Shown here: positions 33,672-44,610 of the stretch, in pieces
Numbering within the stretch: position 1 is the first letter of the stretch
Layout of the letters: every line of letters begins with the position of its first letter
Assembly: GCF_026210795.1 (NCBI RefSeq)
Contig: NC_089451.1
Location: 914,001 to 978,000, forward strand
Length of the DNA stretch: 64,000 bases
Origin: Rhizophagus irregularis
Taxonomy: Eukaryota; Glomeromycota; Glomeromycetes; Glomerales; Glomeraceae
Direction of reading: 5' to 3'
Program-made: the position numbers and the translations under genes
The notes under the pieces: model-generated
What the model was told of the DNA's origin: nothing
The model's input: only the letters and a program-made list of their open reading frames with translations
Databases searched by the model: none

Positions 33672-35025
33672 AAGTCCACCTCTTTTACATATTATAATTG
33701 ACAAAGTATCAAAGGGTGAAAGCGAAAGTGTCCGCATCGTGACGAGACAGCCTAAATTTTCAAAAATGGATATTGAACATTACAATAACATATATAATTA
33801 TTTAAAATATAATCAATTACCTTTTACATTAAATAACCAACAACAACAAATTCAAAAACAATCAGTATATTTTATTATCAAAAATAATTTCATTTATAAA
33901 AAGGATAAAAAGAGACAAAATAATTTACTACGAGTAATTAGAAGACATGAATTGGAACCAGTTCTTTTTATGTTCCACAACGATCCTACTGCTGCGCATT
34001 TTTCAGTTGACACAATGTTTGACAAAATTCAATCAAGATATTATTGGCCACAAATGTACAATGACATCAGAGCTTATGTCATGTCATGTGACTCTTGTCA
34101 ACGAAGAGGAAAACAAAAGACAAAGTTACCTTTACATCCTATTCCAGTAGAAAGTCCTTTTCATCAAATAGGAATAGATTTTGTAGGACCTTTACCTATA
34201 ACTACAAATGGAAACAAATATATAATTACAGCAATGGATTATTTAACAAAATGGCCAGAAGCACGAGCTGTAAAAGAAGCTACTGCAGAACAAGCTGCAC
34301 TTTTTATTTATGAAGAAATAATTTGTCGACATGGATGTCCAGCAAAAATATTATCAGACCAAGGAACTCATTTTAGAAATCAAATAATTGAAAAATTAAT
34401 GGAAAAATTTCAGATAAAACATTTATTTTCAACACCATACCACCCTCAAACAAATGGACTTGTAGAAAGATTTAATCGTACTTTATCAGAATCTTTAGCA
34501 AAATTATCAACAGATCATATTGATAATTGGGATAATTATATTGCACCAATTTTATTTGCTTATCGTACTACAAAACATTCGACTACAAAAATCGCACCTT
34601 TCTTTTTATTATATGGACGAGATGCTAAACTACCAACTGATTCATTAGAAAATAATGGAAATCCAACTTTAATAAATCACATAGAAAATTTAGTTGACCA
34701 ACTACCTCAAGAAATCGAAATAGCTAAGACAAATATTGAAATATCTCAACAAAAACAAAAGGAACGACATGATAGAAAATTACGTCATCAAATAAAATTT
34801 TCTATTGGAGATAAAGTCTTATATTATGACGCAGCAAAAGAAAAGCAATGGACTGGAAAACTAAATCCAAAATGGAAAGGACCATACTATATTCATCAAG
34901 TTGGAGAAAAAGGAGCGTACAAATTACGAACTATAGATGGAAAAGTCTTACGAACTCCTGTAAATGGAAGTTTATTAAAATTGTATCACGATCGACAAAA
35001 TTGGGAACCAATAATTGTAGTATAA
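33616..35025 (+). CDS. Integrase of the LTR retrotransposon (separate +1 ORF)
   Basis: 469 aa, open, in the +1 frame relative to gag-pol. It has an HHCC zinc-binding domain (H, H, then SCDSCQ), a catalytic core with Asp in GIDFVGPLP, Asp in LSDQGTHF and Glu in GLVERFNRTL, and a C-terminal SH3-like segment (GDKVLYYDAAKEKQW ... KWKGPYYI). No chromodomain is seen. Expression may use +1 frameshifting in the 33616-33671 overlap or internal initiation (ATG 33616 or 33766). A frame change between RNase H and integrase is unusual for Ty3 elements, which mostly fuse them. Confidence 0.9.
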   Translation: MIYQFTKYLWNLSLPIWTKSPPLLHIIIDKVSKGESESVRIVTRQPKFSKMDIEHYNNIYNYLKYNQLPFTLNNQQQQIQKQSVYFIIKNNFIYKKDKKRQNNLLRVIRRHELEPVLFMFHNDPTAAHFSVDTMFDKIQSRYYWPQMYNDIRAYVMSCDSCQRRGKQKTKLPLHPIPVESPFHQIGIDFVGPLPITTNGNKYIITAMDYLTKWPEARAVKEATAEQAALFIYEEIICRHGCPAKILSDQGTHFRNQIIEKLMEKFQIKHLFSTPYHPQTNGLVERFNRTLSESLAKLSTDHIDNWDNYIAPILFAYRTTKHSTTKIAPFFLLYGRDAKLPTDSLENNGNPTLINHIENLVDQLPQEIEIAKTNIEISQQKQKERHDRKLRHQIKFSIGDKVLYYDAAKEKQWTGKLNPKWKGPYYIHQVGEKGAYKLRTIDGKVLRTPVNGSLLKLYHDRQNWEPIIVV

Positions 35026-35242
35026 TTAGTCACGATTAAGATCTACAACTCGTGGCAAATAGTTAATTTTATTTACAAGTGTTACAGACGATCAAAATGA
35101 ATTTGCGACTCAATGCCCCAGAAAAATTTATTAAAAAGATGAAAAATTTTAGAAATTTTATTGTGAAAAACTTAATGAAAAATTTATTACAAAAATTATT
35201 AGAAAATTATAGGGAAAATCAGAAAGAAGAAATTTTTTTTAT

Positions 35243-35939
35243 TTAATCAACTTCTTCATAACTAGGATTAGAAGTAGAACCGTTTGACAAAATTATATTA
35301 CATTCTTCAAAAAGCATTTGTTTTGCTTCTTCAAATGCTGCTTCAGCACGACCTCTACTACTCTGCAAGCCTATATTATGTGAAATTAATTGACAAACGC
35401 CTTCTTCCAGACCTTCTATTGTTCGCTGCTGGTCGATAATTAATTTTTGGGCCTCCCATAATTTTCGCTGCTCCCCAGCCCAGATTTTATTTTGGAATTC
35501 TGTCTCGAGATTCTTATGGGTCCCCATTTCCAGCAAGTTTTCAAATTTCTCTTGAAAATCTTCTTTTTCTTCCTTAACTTTCGTAAGGTCCTCTATTAGA
35601 AATAAAAATGGAGATTTATGGTCACTCCAAGTTAGTTAAAAACTAAGTGAATAAGGTCGATAGTACAAAAAAGTTCTACAGGTAGAGGCCTTTCAAGACT
35701 TAAATATCCTAGAAGTACAAGTACCCCGTCTACAAGCTGCGCAAAATCAACCTTTTAAGAACTGGATATAAGGTCGAAACCCTGTCTACAGGCAATCATA
35801 CCGTTCAAGAGACATCTTAAGAACCTTGCGTACAATACCCACCTTCAAGTTGACGAACTTTCATTTTACGTGCTTCTTTAAGTCTTTGAAATCTTGCTCG
35901 AGATTTCTGACGTGAGGTATTAGATCGACGACAGGTCAT
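35243..35939 (-). CDS. Antisense spliced bZIP-like ORF of the LTR retrotransposon
   Basis: Two exons (35939-35843 and 35592-35243) with a GT..AG intron give exactly 149 codons including stop. Residues 4-30 are strongly basic (CRRSNTSRQKSRARFQRL, then EARKMKVRQLE), followed by a heptad-rich segment (EDLTKVKEEKEDFQEKFENL) and a longer coiled coil. This has the order of a basic leucine zipper, although spacing of the usual Asn and Arg is imperfect. It lies between the integrase stop and the extra sense ORF, transcribed against the element. A regulator of the element's own transcription is conceivable; the function is unproven. Confidence 0.6.
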
Positions 35940-36439
35940 GATAGATAGATTGGTAGATAGATAGATAGGTAGACAAAGAAAATTTTGGAAAAATTTTGGG
36001 ATAATATAAAGATTTTACAAGAAGATAAGAAAAAGAGAAAGAAGAAAAATTTAGACCTTATATAAGAAATAGGCACGACGCGAAAACACGTTAAGATCAG
36101 GCACAATAAAAATATCACGAAAAATTATGACGCGAAAAATTATGAAAATGTGGACGCGTAAGACGCGCAAAAATCACTTTTGAAAATATTTCTGGAAAGT
36201 TCTAGAGAAAAATGTGAAGATATTTTTAGAACAAGGAAAAATAATCTTAAAATAGAAAAACGCGGTTAAATAATTTAAGCGCTAAAAATAACTGATAGAT
36301 GTGGTGAAACATGATGAGTAATACAAAAATCTCATCAGAAATAAACAAAAATCTAATCAGCAAAACGATCTACAGAAATTTAAAACATATATATAGATGT
36401 GGATAAGTTGACAAAAGAGTTTAAACCGCTTGAAGAAAA

Positions 36440-36853
36440 ATGGATTTTTCAGAAATATTAGAAGATATTCAACAAACTACTTCAGAAGAAATTAATTTTC
36501 CACCGCCGCCCTACATGGAAGAAGAAGATTTCCAAGTTAAATTTTCTGCAACTCTAAGAAGTGTAACGAAGTCAATACGACTAAAAGACACACAATTGGC
36601 GATGATTAACTCTTTCTATTTAGGACAACTCCTAGACCAACTACCAACTCCTAGCGAACGATTGAAATACAAGCATAAAATGTCATTACATTATGCAACA
36701 ATTGTAGAAAAGACTTTTGATATTTTTGAGTTTTTTCCGGAACAAATCTTAAGGACGAAGAAACTAGACGTCCAGGTTATTAGGAAAATTACCAGACCTC
36801 AGATAAGGAAACTTAGAAATAATTTATTGATTTTCGCAGGAGCTGCAAATTAA
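36440..36853 (+). CDS. Extra sense ORF before the 3' LTR
   Basis: Intact 137-aa ORF ending one base into the polypurine tract. The N-terminus is acidic and Pro-containing (FPPPPYMEEEDF); the rest looks helical (LAMINSFYLGQLLDQLP ... VIRKITRPQIRKLRNN). No family is recognised. Its place between integrase and 3' LTR is where env or accessory genes sit in some Ty3 elements, but it has no signal peptide or membrane helix, so it is not an envelope protein. Confidence 0.6.
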   Translation: MDFSEILEDIQQTTSEEINFPPPPYMEEEDFQVKFSATLRSVTKSIRLKDTQLAMINSFYLGQLLDQLPTPSERLKYKHKMSLHYATIVEKTFDIFEFFPEQILRTKKLDVQVIRKITRPQIRKLRNNLLIFAGAAN

Positions 36854-36864
36854 GAGGAGGAACC
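36852..36864 (+). other. Polypurine tract
   Basis: AAGAGGAGGAACC directly abuts the 3' LTR, as expected for the plus-strand primer site. Confidence 0.8.
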
Positions 36865-37395
36865 TGTTACCCCTAGTCACGTGTAGAGTTACAACTTACT
36901 GCGCCAGAAGATCATGTGGAAAATTAGGATCTACTGTGCCCAACTGTGCCAAGCCGACCTAGTCGCAGCCTACTTAGCCTATTATTTCTATTATATTTAT
37001 TATATTAATTATATTTAATATAATCGATATAATTATTTTATTTATTATATTTAATTTATTAGTTATATTTATTATATTAGTTATATTTCTTATATTTATT
37101 ATATCTATTATATTTATTATATCTTTATATGTAGTAACTTTTATATAAATAACGTTGGTATTTTCCTTTGTTATAAGGGAAGTTCCTTCAGTTCGAATTA
37201 GTTAACCTTAGTTCCTATTAGTTCTTATTCTTGTAATTATAAAGTTCTATAATAAAGTATAACCTTTTACACTATAAACGAACTCCCTATTTTAAGCGTG
37301 TCTTGTTTGATTGGATTTCAGTCATAGTTAAACGTACTTAATCTCCCTGACTGCAAATCATAGTTAATCTATTCAACGTACCGAATCGGTTAACA
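36865..37395 (+). repeat. 3' LTR
   Basis: 531 bp, apparently identical to 27921-28451, ending GGTTAACA. Followed by the second CTGC target duplication (37396-37399). Confidence 0.95.
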
Positions 37396-38001
37396 CTGCC
37401 CATCTCGAAAGAGGTAATCTTTCTTCACGGGCTACTTTACGATAATAGTACGTAGGGGTTAGATCATCAGAAGCAGTGCTAATGCCAACCCCACGAACTG
37501 CCTTTAGCGCTTTATTCCGATCTCAATGGTTCCATGACCTTACACGGATATATAACCTTTTCTCTGTATGGTATCCTTGAAGTGGGAAAGCGCTAATAGT
37601 TTCGATTCCGAACTTCGATGTACTTCCGAGAATATTAGATAATATCTTTACTAATTTGGTCTTAAACATAGATAGTGGTGTCTTTTCAGGTACTACAACA
37701 GCTTAATGCCCATAACGTTCACGATAGCCTTTTGCCCATTAATCAAGCAACCACTAATACGCAAAATGTAGGTGGATACTCCATTAATGTATTCGGCCTC
37801 ATCACTTACAGCAGTAGGCATAAAGTGTATGGGTTGCTTATCAGATAAGCGTTGCTGGAGTATAGTGGTCATCCCATTATCGAATTCTGCTACAATATCA
37901 TTACGTGATAGAACACTGGCTAAAGGGCCGGCGCCGTCGTAGCGGAGGGCTGAGGCGGTTCCGGAGCAATCAGTTTGGTTGGAAATAGTTGGTGTATGCA
38001 T
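37396..38001 (-). pseudogene. DNA polymerase B, N-terminal part
   Basis: The start is ATG 38001. The N-terminal text contains ILRISGCLINGQKAIVNV, typical as I recall of AM-fungal Maverick polymerases. The frame breaks near 37703 (stop after GIKLL, then continuing in another frame as VVPEKTPLSMF), and an in-frame TGA lies at 37523-37525. It then runs open (YYYRKVAREERLPLSRWAV) to the LTR insertion and continues in frame at 27920. It therefore carries two defects that are independent of the insertion. Confidence 0.8.
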
Positions 38002-38069
38002 GATGCTAGTTCGAAAAGTTATACTATCTCTATAACTTTTGGAAATGTTTAATTAATTTTTTTCGATAG

Positions 38070-38351
38070 TTGCAAAAAAGAAGTGATAGCAAACTTAGAT
38101 GGCAAGGCGTGAAAGAAAGGCAACCGGATGTATCTGAAAAAGTGAAGCCTTCTTCGGAAATATTATATAAAAAATTGGAAGAAGGCTTCATCTCGATGGT
38201 ATGTACTCTGATATGTGAGGCCCTCATTAACGCAAACCGGCTATACAATTTTGGGCCTGGTCAGAATCAATATATACCGCCTATACCGGCAATCGAAATT
38301 GGCATACATGTACCGGCAACAAATAGGCAACTGATATGTATCAACAAGTGA
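38070..38351 (+). other. Open frame, probably a gene exon fragment
   Basis: A frame starting near TTG 38070, possibly after an acceptor ending CGATAG, reads QKRSDSKLRWQGVKERQPD ... KPSSEILYKKLEEGFISM and meets a donor-like GTATGT at 38199. The first ~43 residues look like a real exon; the part after 38199 probably does not. It diverges from polB. I do not recognise it. Confidence 0.35.
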
Positions 38352-38520
38352 AGGTAACTCCGTAATCATTATATAAAATATTGGGAGAAGCCTTCATCTT
38401 TCTAGACATGTACTCGGGTATGGTATAAATGGGCTGGTCATGATAATACATAATGCACCTCTAACGATGGACACGAAATTGGCATACATATACTGGCAAC
38501 AAATAGGTAATAGTTGGGAT
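38150..38520. repeat. Diverged tandem duplication of about 220 bp
   Basis: ATTATATAAAAAATTGGAAG at 38161 recurs as ATTATATAAAATATTGGGAG near 38376, and GAAATTGGCATACATGTACC at 38294 recurs as GAAATTGGCATACATATACT near 38473, in the same order. Confidence 0.65.
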
Positions 38521-39225
38521 GCGAAATGGCTGGTAAACAAATGGGTCAGACCAAGATAATACAGATTACACCTCCAATTCTCTACTAACCAATGGACCAC
38601 CAGACTGGGGCTAGAAAGATTTCGGAAATATATGAATACAAAAAATATGTGACACAAATGCATATATATTGGGTACCGGAAACATTCCCAGAACATTCCC
38701 GTCACTAGCCCGTAACTATGTGAGGGTGTTCTGTCGCCGGAACAGTATCACATGACTGGCGCAGTAAGGCGCAGTATAAATTCGGCCAGCATTATTCCAT
38801 AATTTTGGTTAGAACTTTGGGCATAATAATTTGGCATCCAAACCAGCATAAAGAACTGGTGAATTAATAGGACTATACTAGCTTTTTGATAGTTCCCTGC
38901 CAGTTCCATAACAGTTTCACGATAGTTCCAGGATACTATCAGGTCACTAGCATGGCGCCAGGCTGGATCCTCAAATCATATGCCCAAAAGATCGGCTGAA
39001 ATTATGGCATAGTGTCAGCCAAAATTAATCATAGATCTACTGCGCCACCCGACACTATATTTTTTTTACCACAATTTGGCATTTTAACAGGTAACCAAAT
39101 AGGCACAAAGGGTAAGTACTTCAATATAGAATTTGACATTCAATCAGACGTGAAAGGTCAGTATCAACAATATATAACTTAAATTACAAATAGAGTAGAA
39201 ACAGGAAGAAAAGAGAGGTACTTAG
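38521..39225. other. Noncoding, nothing definite
   Basis: No gene recognised. It contains inverted GGCGCAGTA / TACTGCGCC motifs (38756 and 39043) about 290 bp apart, perhaps the remains of a small element. CCAGTTCC and GATAGTTCC repeats occur at 38890-38930. Confidence 0.35.
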
Positions 39226-39575
39226 GTTAAAGTGTGGGGGATATTTAGATTATAACGTGGTAATAAAATCATACATAAGAGAAAAAATACAGATATCAAG
39301 AAAGGTATAAAAATATAGCTAGAATGTGAATAGAGATAGCATCAAAATAAAAGGGTAGATTATAGTGTGGTAGCCAGATTATGTATTCAGATTAAAGCGT
39401 GGTAATTAGGTCGTAGTAATTAGATTATAACATGATATTTAGGTTATAGTGTGATATTTAGATTTTAGTGTAGTATTTAGATTATAATGTGGTATTTGGA
39501 TTATAGTGTGGTATCTAGAATATAACGTGGTATTCAGATTATAGTATAGTATTTAGATTATAGCGTGGTACTATA
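39226..39575. repeat. Minisatellite, ~20-bp unit GTGGTATTTAGATTATA
   Basis: Degenerate tandem copies of GTGGTA(T/A)TTAGATTATAGT run up to the palindrome at 39586. The same unit in reverse complement (TATAATCTAATTACCAC) forms the array at 47205-47460. Confidence 0.75.
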
Positions 39576-39585
39576 ACCTAGCCCA

Positions 39586-39635
39586 AGTGGGATACCACAC
39601 TATAATATAATTATATTATAGTGTGGTATCCCACT
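39586..39635. repeat. Perfect 50-bp palindrome
   Basis: The left arm AGTGGGATACCACACTATAA continues through TATAA and is mirrored exactly from 39611. The arm includes the TATAGTGTGGTAT sequence of the adjacent minisatellite, so it may have arisen by inverted duplication of the last unit. It could extrude as a cruciform. Confidence 0.9.
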
Positions 39636-42600
39636 ACCTATATTATATTTACACAAAATTTAAAACTAACTAATTTCTTTATTTTAAAAATTATTGAATA
39701 ATATAGAGAGTAAGTTATTTAATTATTATTTACACTTATTTACATAATATTTACATATGATTTAAACTAACTAATTTATTTATTTAATAAATTATCAAAT
39801 AATATAGAGAGTAAGTTTATTCTATTATTACTTATTTATATATAATATTTACATATATTTTAATCTAACTGATTTCTTTGTTTAAAAACTTATTAAATAA
39901 TATAGAGAGTAAGTTATCCATTTAATTCTATTATTACTTATTCTTATATATATAATATTTACATATAATTTAAACTAACTAATTTCTTTATTTTAAAAAT
40001 TATTGAATAATACAGGGAGTAAGTTATTTATTTAATCTATTATTACTTATTTAATATTTATATAATATATACATATAATTAAACTAAATAATTTATTTAT
40101 TTAATAGATTGTAAGTTATAAGTTATTTATTTAATTATTTTATTACTTATTTATATAATATTTACATATAATTTAAACTAAATAATTTATTTATTTAATA
40201 GATTGTAAGTTATAAGTTATTTATTTAATTATTTTATTACTTATTTATATAATATTTAACTATAATTTAAAATAACAAATTGCTTTATTTAATAGATTGT
40301 AAGTTATAAGTCATTTATTAATTCTATTATTATAATATTTACGTATATTTTAAACTAACTGATTTCTTTATTTAAAAACTTATTAAATAATATAGAGAGT
40401 AAATTATTCATTTTATTCTATGATTACTGATTCGTATACAATACTTACATATAATTTAAACTAACTAATTTCTTTATTCAAAAAATTATTAAATAATACA
40501 GGGAGTAAGTTATTTATTTAATCTATTATTACTTATTTATATAATATTTACATATAATTTAAACTAACTAATTTATTTATTTAATAGATTGTAAGTTATA
40601 AGTTTTTTATTTAATTTATTTAAACAATATTTACTTATAATTTAAATGAACAAAATTCTTTATTTAATAGATTGTAAGTTATAAGTTATTTATTTAATTC
40701 TATTATTACTTATTTATATAATATTTACATATAATTTTAAACTAACTAATTTCTTTATTTAATAGATTGTAAGTTATAAGTTATTTATTTAATTCTATTA
40801 TTACTTATTTATATAATATTTACATATAATTTTAAACTAACTAATTTCTTTATTTAATAGATTGTAAGTTATAAGTTATTTATTTAATTCTATTATTACT
40901 TATTTATATAATATTTACATATAGTACAAATTAACAAATTTCTTTATTTAATAGATTGTAAGTTATGAGTTATTTATTTAATTCTATTATTACTTGCTTA
41001 TATAATATTTAAATATAATTTAAACTAACTAATTTCTTTACTTAATATTTATTTAATAGATCGTAAGTATAAGTTATTTATTTAATTCTATTATCACTTA
41101 TTATATTTTATATCATATATAATTTTAAATAATAATGTAGAGAGTAAGTTATTTATTTAATTCTATTATTACTTATTTATATAATATTTACATATAATAT
41201 AGACTTACTAATTTCTTTATTTAATAGATTGTAAGTTATAAATTATTTATTTAATTCTATTATTACTTATTTATATAATATTTATATAATTTAAACTAAC
41301 TAATTTTTTTATTTAATAGATCGTAAGTTATAAATTATTAATTCTGTCATTACTTACCTATATTATATTTACACAAAATTTAAAACTAACTAATTTCTTT
41401 ATTTTAAAAATTATTGAATAATATAGAGAGTAAGTTATTTAATTATTATTTACACTTATTTACATAATATTTACATATGATTTAAACTAACTAATTTATT
41501 TATTTAATAAATTATCAAATAATATAGAGAGTAAGTTTATTCTATTATTACTTATTTATATATAATATTTACATATATTTTAATCTAACTGATTTCTTTG
41601 TTTAAAAACTTATTAAATAATATAGAGAGTAAGTTATCCATTTAATTCTATTATTACTTATTCTTATATATATAATATTTACATATAATTTAAACTAACT
41701 AATTTCTTTATTTTAAAAATTATTGAATAATACAGGGAGTAAGTTATTTATTTAATCTATTATTACTTATTTAATATTTATATAATATATACATATAATT
41801 AAACTAAATAATTTATTTATTTAATAGATTGTAAGTTATAAGTTATTTATTTAATTATTTTATTACTTATTTATATAATATTTACATATAATTTAAACTA
41901 AATAATTTATTTATTTAATAGATTGTAAGTTATAAGTTATTTATTTAATTATTTTATTACTTATTTATATAATATTTAACTATAATTTAAAATAACAAAT
42001 TGCTTTATTTAATAGATCGTAAGTTATAAGTCATTTATTAATTCTATTATTATAATATTTACGTATATTTTAAACTAACTGATTTCTTTATTTAAAAACT
42101 TATTAAATAATATAGAGAGTAAATTATTCATTTTATTCTATGATTACTGATTCGTATACAATACTGAATACTTACATATAATTTAAACTAACTAATTTCT
42201 TTATTCAATAAATTATTAAATAATACAGGGAGTAAGTTATTTATTTAATCTATTATTACTTATTTATATAATATTTACATATAATTTAAACTAACTAATT
42301 TATTTATTTAATAGATTGTAAATTATAAGTTTTTTATTTAATTTATTTAAACAATATTTACTTATAATTTAAATGAACAAAATTCTTTATTTAATAGATT
42401 GTAAGTTATAAGTTATTTATTTAATTCTATTATTACTTATTTATATAATATTTACATATAATTTTAAACTAACTAATTTCTTTATTTAATAGATTGTAAG
42501 TTATAAGTTATTTATTTGATTCTACTATTGCTTATTTATATAATATTTACATATATTTTAAACTAAATAATTTATTTAATAGATTGTAAGTTATAAGTTA

Positions 42601-44560
42601 TTTATTTAATTCTATATTACTTTATTTATATAATGTTTACATATAATTTAAACTAACTAATTTCTTTATTTAATAGATTGTAAGTTATAAGTTATTTATT
42701 AAATTCTATTATTACTTATTTATATAATATTTACATATAATTTTAAACTAACTAATTTCTTTATTTAATAGATTGTAAGTTATAAGTTATTTATTTAATT
42801 CTATTATTACTTATTTATATAATATTTACATATAATTTTAAACTAACCAATTTCTTTATTTAATAGATTGTAAGTTATAAGTTATTTATTTAATTCTATT
42901 ATTACTTATTTATATAATATTTACATATATTTTAAACTAACTAATTTATTTATTTAATAGATTGTAAGTTACAAGTTATTTGTTTAATTCTATTCTTACT
43001 TATTTATATAATATTTATATACAATTTAAATTAACTAATTTCTTTATTTAATAGATCGTAAGTTATAAGATTCTATTATTAATTATTTATATAATATTTT
43101 AAACTAATTAATTTCTTTATTCAAAAAATTATTAAATAATATAGGAAGTAAGTTATTTATTTGATCCTATTATTACTTATTTATATAGTATTTACATATA
43201 ATTTAAACTAAATAATTTCTTTATTTAATAGATCGTAAGTTATAAGTTATTTATTTAATTCTATTATTACTTATTTATATAATATTTACATATATTTTAT
43301 TTCCTTAAAAAATTATTAAATAATATAGGGAGTAAGTTATTTAATTCTATTATTACTTATTTATATAATATCTAATATAATACAAACTAACTAATTTCTT
43401 TATTTAATAGGTTGTAACTAATTTAGTTCTATTATTAGTACTTGTTTATATAATATTTACATATAATTTAAAATAACTAATTTCTTTATTTAATATCATT
43501 TAATAGATTGTAAGTATAAGTTATTTATTTAATTCTATCTGCCATTATTACTTATTTATATTTTATATCATAATATTTACATATAATTTAAACTAACTAA
43601 TTTCTTTATTTAAAAAATTTATTTTAGTTGGTAAGACATAAACTATTTATTTAATTCTATTATTACTTATTTATATAATAATTTAAACTAACCAATTTCT
43701 TTATTTAATAGATTGTAAGTTATAAGTTATTTATTTAATTCTATTAATATTTATTTATGTATATTTACATATAATTTAAACTAACTAATTTTTTATTTAA
43801 AAATTATTAAATAATATAGTGAGTAAGTTATTCATTTAATTCTATTATTACTTATTTATATAATATTTGCGTATAATTTAAACTTATCATTAATTATCTA
43901 TATAATATTTGCATATAATTTAAACTTAAACTAACTAATTTCTTTATTTAAAAAATTATTTTATAATTTATTTTAGATGGTAAGTCATTACTTATTTATA
44001 TAATATTTACATATAATTTAAGCTAACTAATTTCTTTATTTAAAAAATTTAGAGAGTAAGTTATTTATTCAATTTATTATTACTTATTTATATAATATTA
44101 CTAATTTCTTTATTTAAAAAATTATTGAATAATATAGAGAGTAAGTTATTTATTGAATTCTATTATTACTTATTTATTTAATATTTACATATAATTTAAG
44201 TTAACTAATTTCTTTATTCAAAAAATTATTTTGTAATTTATTTTAGTTGGTAAGTCATGAGTTATTTATTTAATTCTATTATTACTTATTTATATAATAT
44301 TTATATACAATTTAAATTAACTAATTTCTTTATTTAAAAAATTATTTATGATATAGCTTGTAAGATATTTATATGTCTATTGTTATATACTATTTTACAA
44401 AATATTTATTTGTTAACTGAATTCTTTTATTTAAAAAATATCTATTACTTTAGTTGGTAAGTTGTAGATTATAGGTTATTATATGTATTTATCCAAAAAT
44501 TAAGACTTATATTATATTAAATTTTTATTTAATTTTAGAGTAAGTAATATTTTATTTTAG
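39636..44560. repeat. AT-rich satellite array, ~75-95 bp units with a 1.72-kb higher-order repeat
   Basis: About 4.9 kb of tandem units built from ATTTCTTTATTTAATAGATT, GTAAGTTATAAGTTATTTAT and ATTACTTATTTATATAATAT. The block from 39636 to about 40740 is repeated 1,720 bp downstream (41356 on) with very few changes (for example T to C at 40297/42017 and a 7-base insertion near 42165). No ORF or gene is present. Confidence 0.9.
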
Positions 44561-44610
44561 TGTAAATGATAATACAATCTATAATATAAATTTATTATTT
44601 ATATTTATAG

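Larger units (their letters stand above)
27921..37395 (+). mobile_element. Ty3-type LTR retrotransposon inserted in polB, full length
   Basis: 9,475 bp with two 531-bp LTRs that look identical, TG...CA ends, a primer-binding candidate, a polypurine tract and a 4-bp target duplication CTGC. It encodes gag-pol, an integrase ORF in another frame, an antisense spliced ORF and a further sense ORF. Domain order RT-RNase H-integrase places it in Ty3 (Metaviridae). No disabling mutation was seen, so it may be active or very recently so. Confidence 0.95.
9205..38001. mobile_element. Decayed Maverick/Polinton-like element (core)
   Basis: The core is bounded here by its outermost plausible genes. It includes the packaging ATPase (9975), retroviral-type integrase (10777), Gag/protease-like ORF (12495), HTH-like protein (22820), tail-anchored coiled-coil protein (23610) and DNA polymerase B (24814-38001). 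PolB, RVE integrase and an FtsK/HerA-type ATPase together define Mavericks/Polintons. Genes are packed tightly (54-266 bp gaps) in convergent and divergent pairs, as in a virus. Two younger transposons interrupt it; subtracting them leaves about 12.3 kb. No terminal repeats, double-jelly-roll capsid or adenain-type protease was recognised. PolB and the Gag-like ORF carry several breaks, so this copy is dead. Confidence 0.85.

Noticed and set aside
36440-36853. Envelope gene of an errantivirus-like element
   Set aside because: Too short, with no signal peptide, membrane helix or furin-like site.
39586-39635. Telomere or origin signal
   Set aside because: No telomeric repeat is present and the arm is explained by the neighbouring minisatellite unit; only a palindrome can be claimed.
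39636-44560. CRISPR-like or other regulated array
   Set aside because: Units are contiguous, degenerate and AT-rich with no unique spacers; this is satellite DNA.
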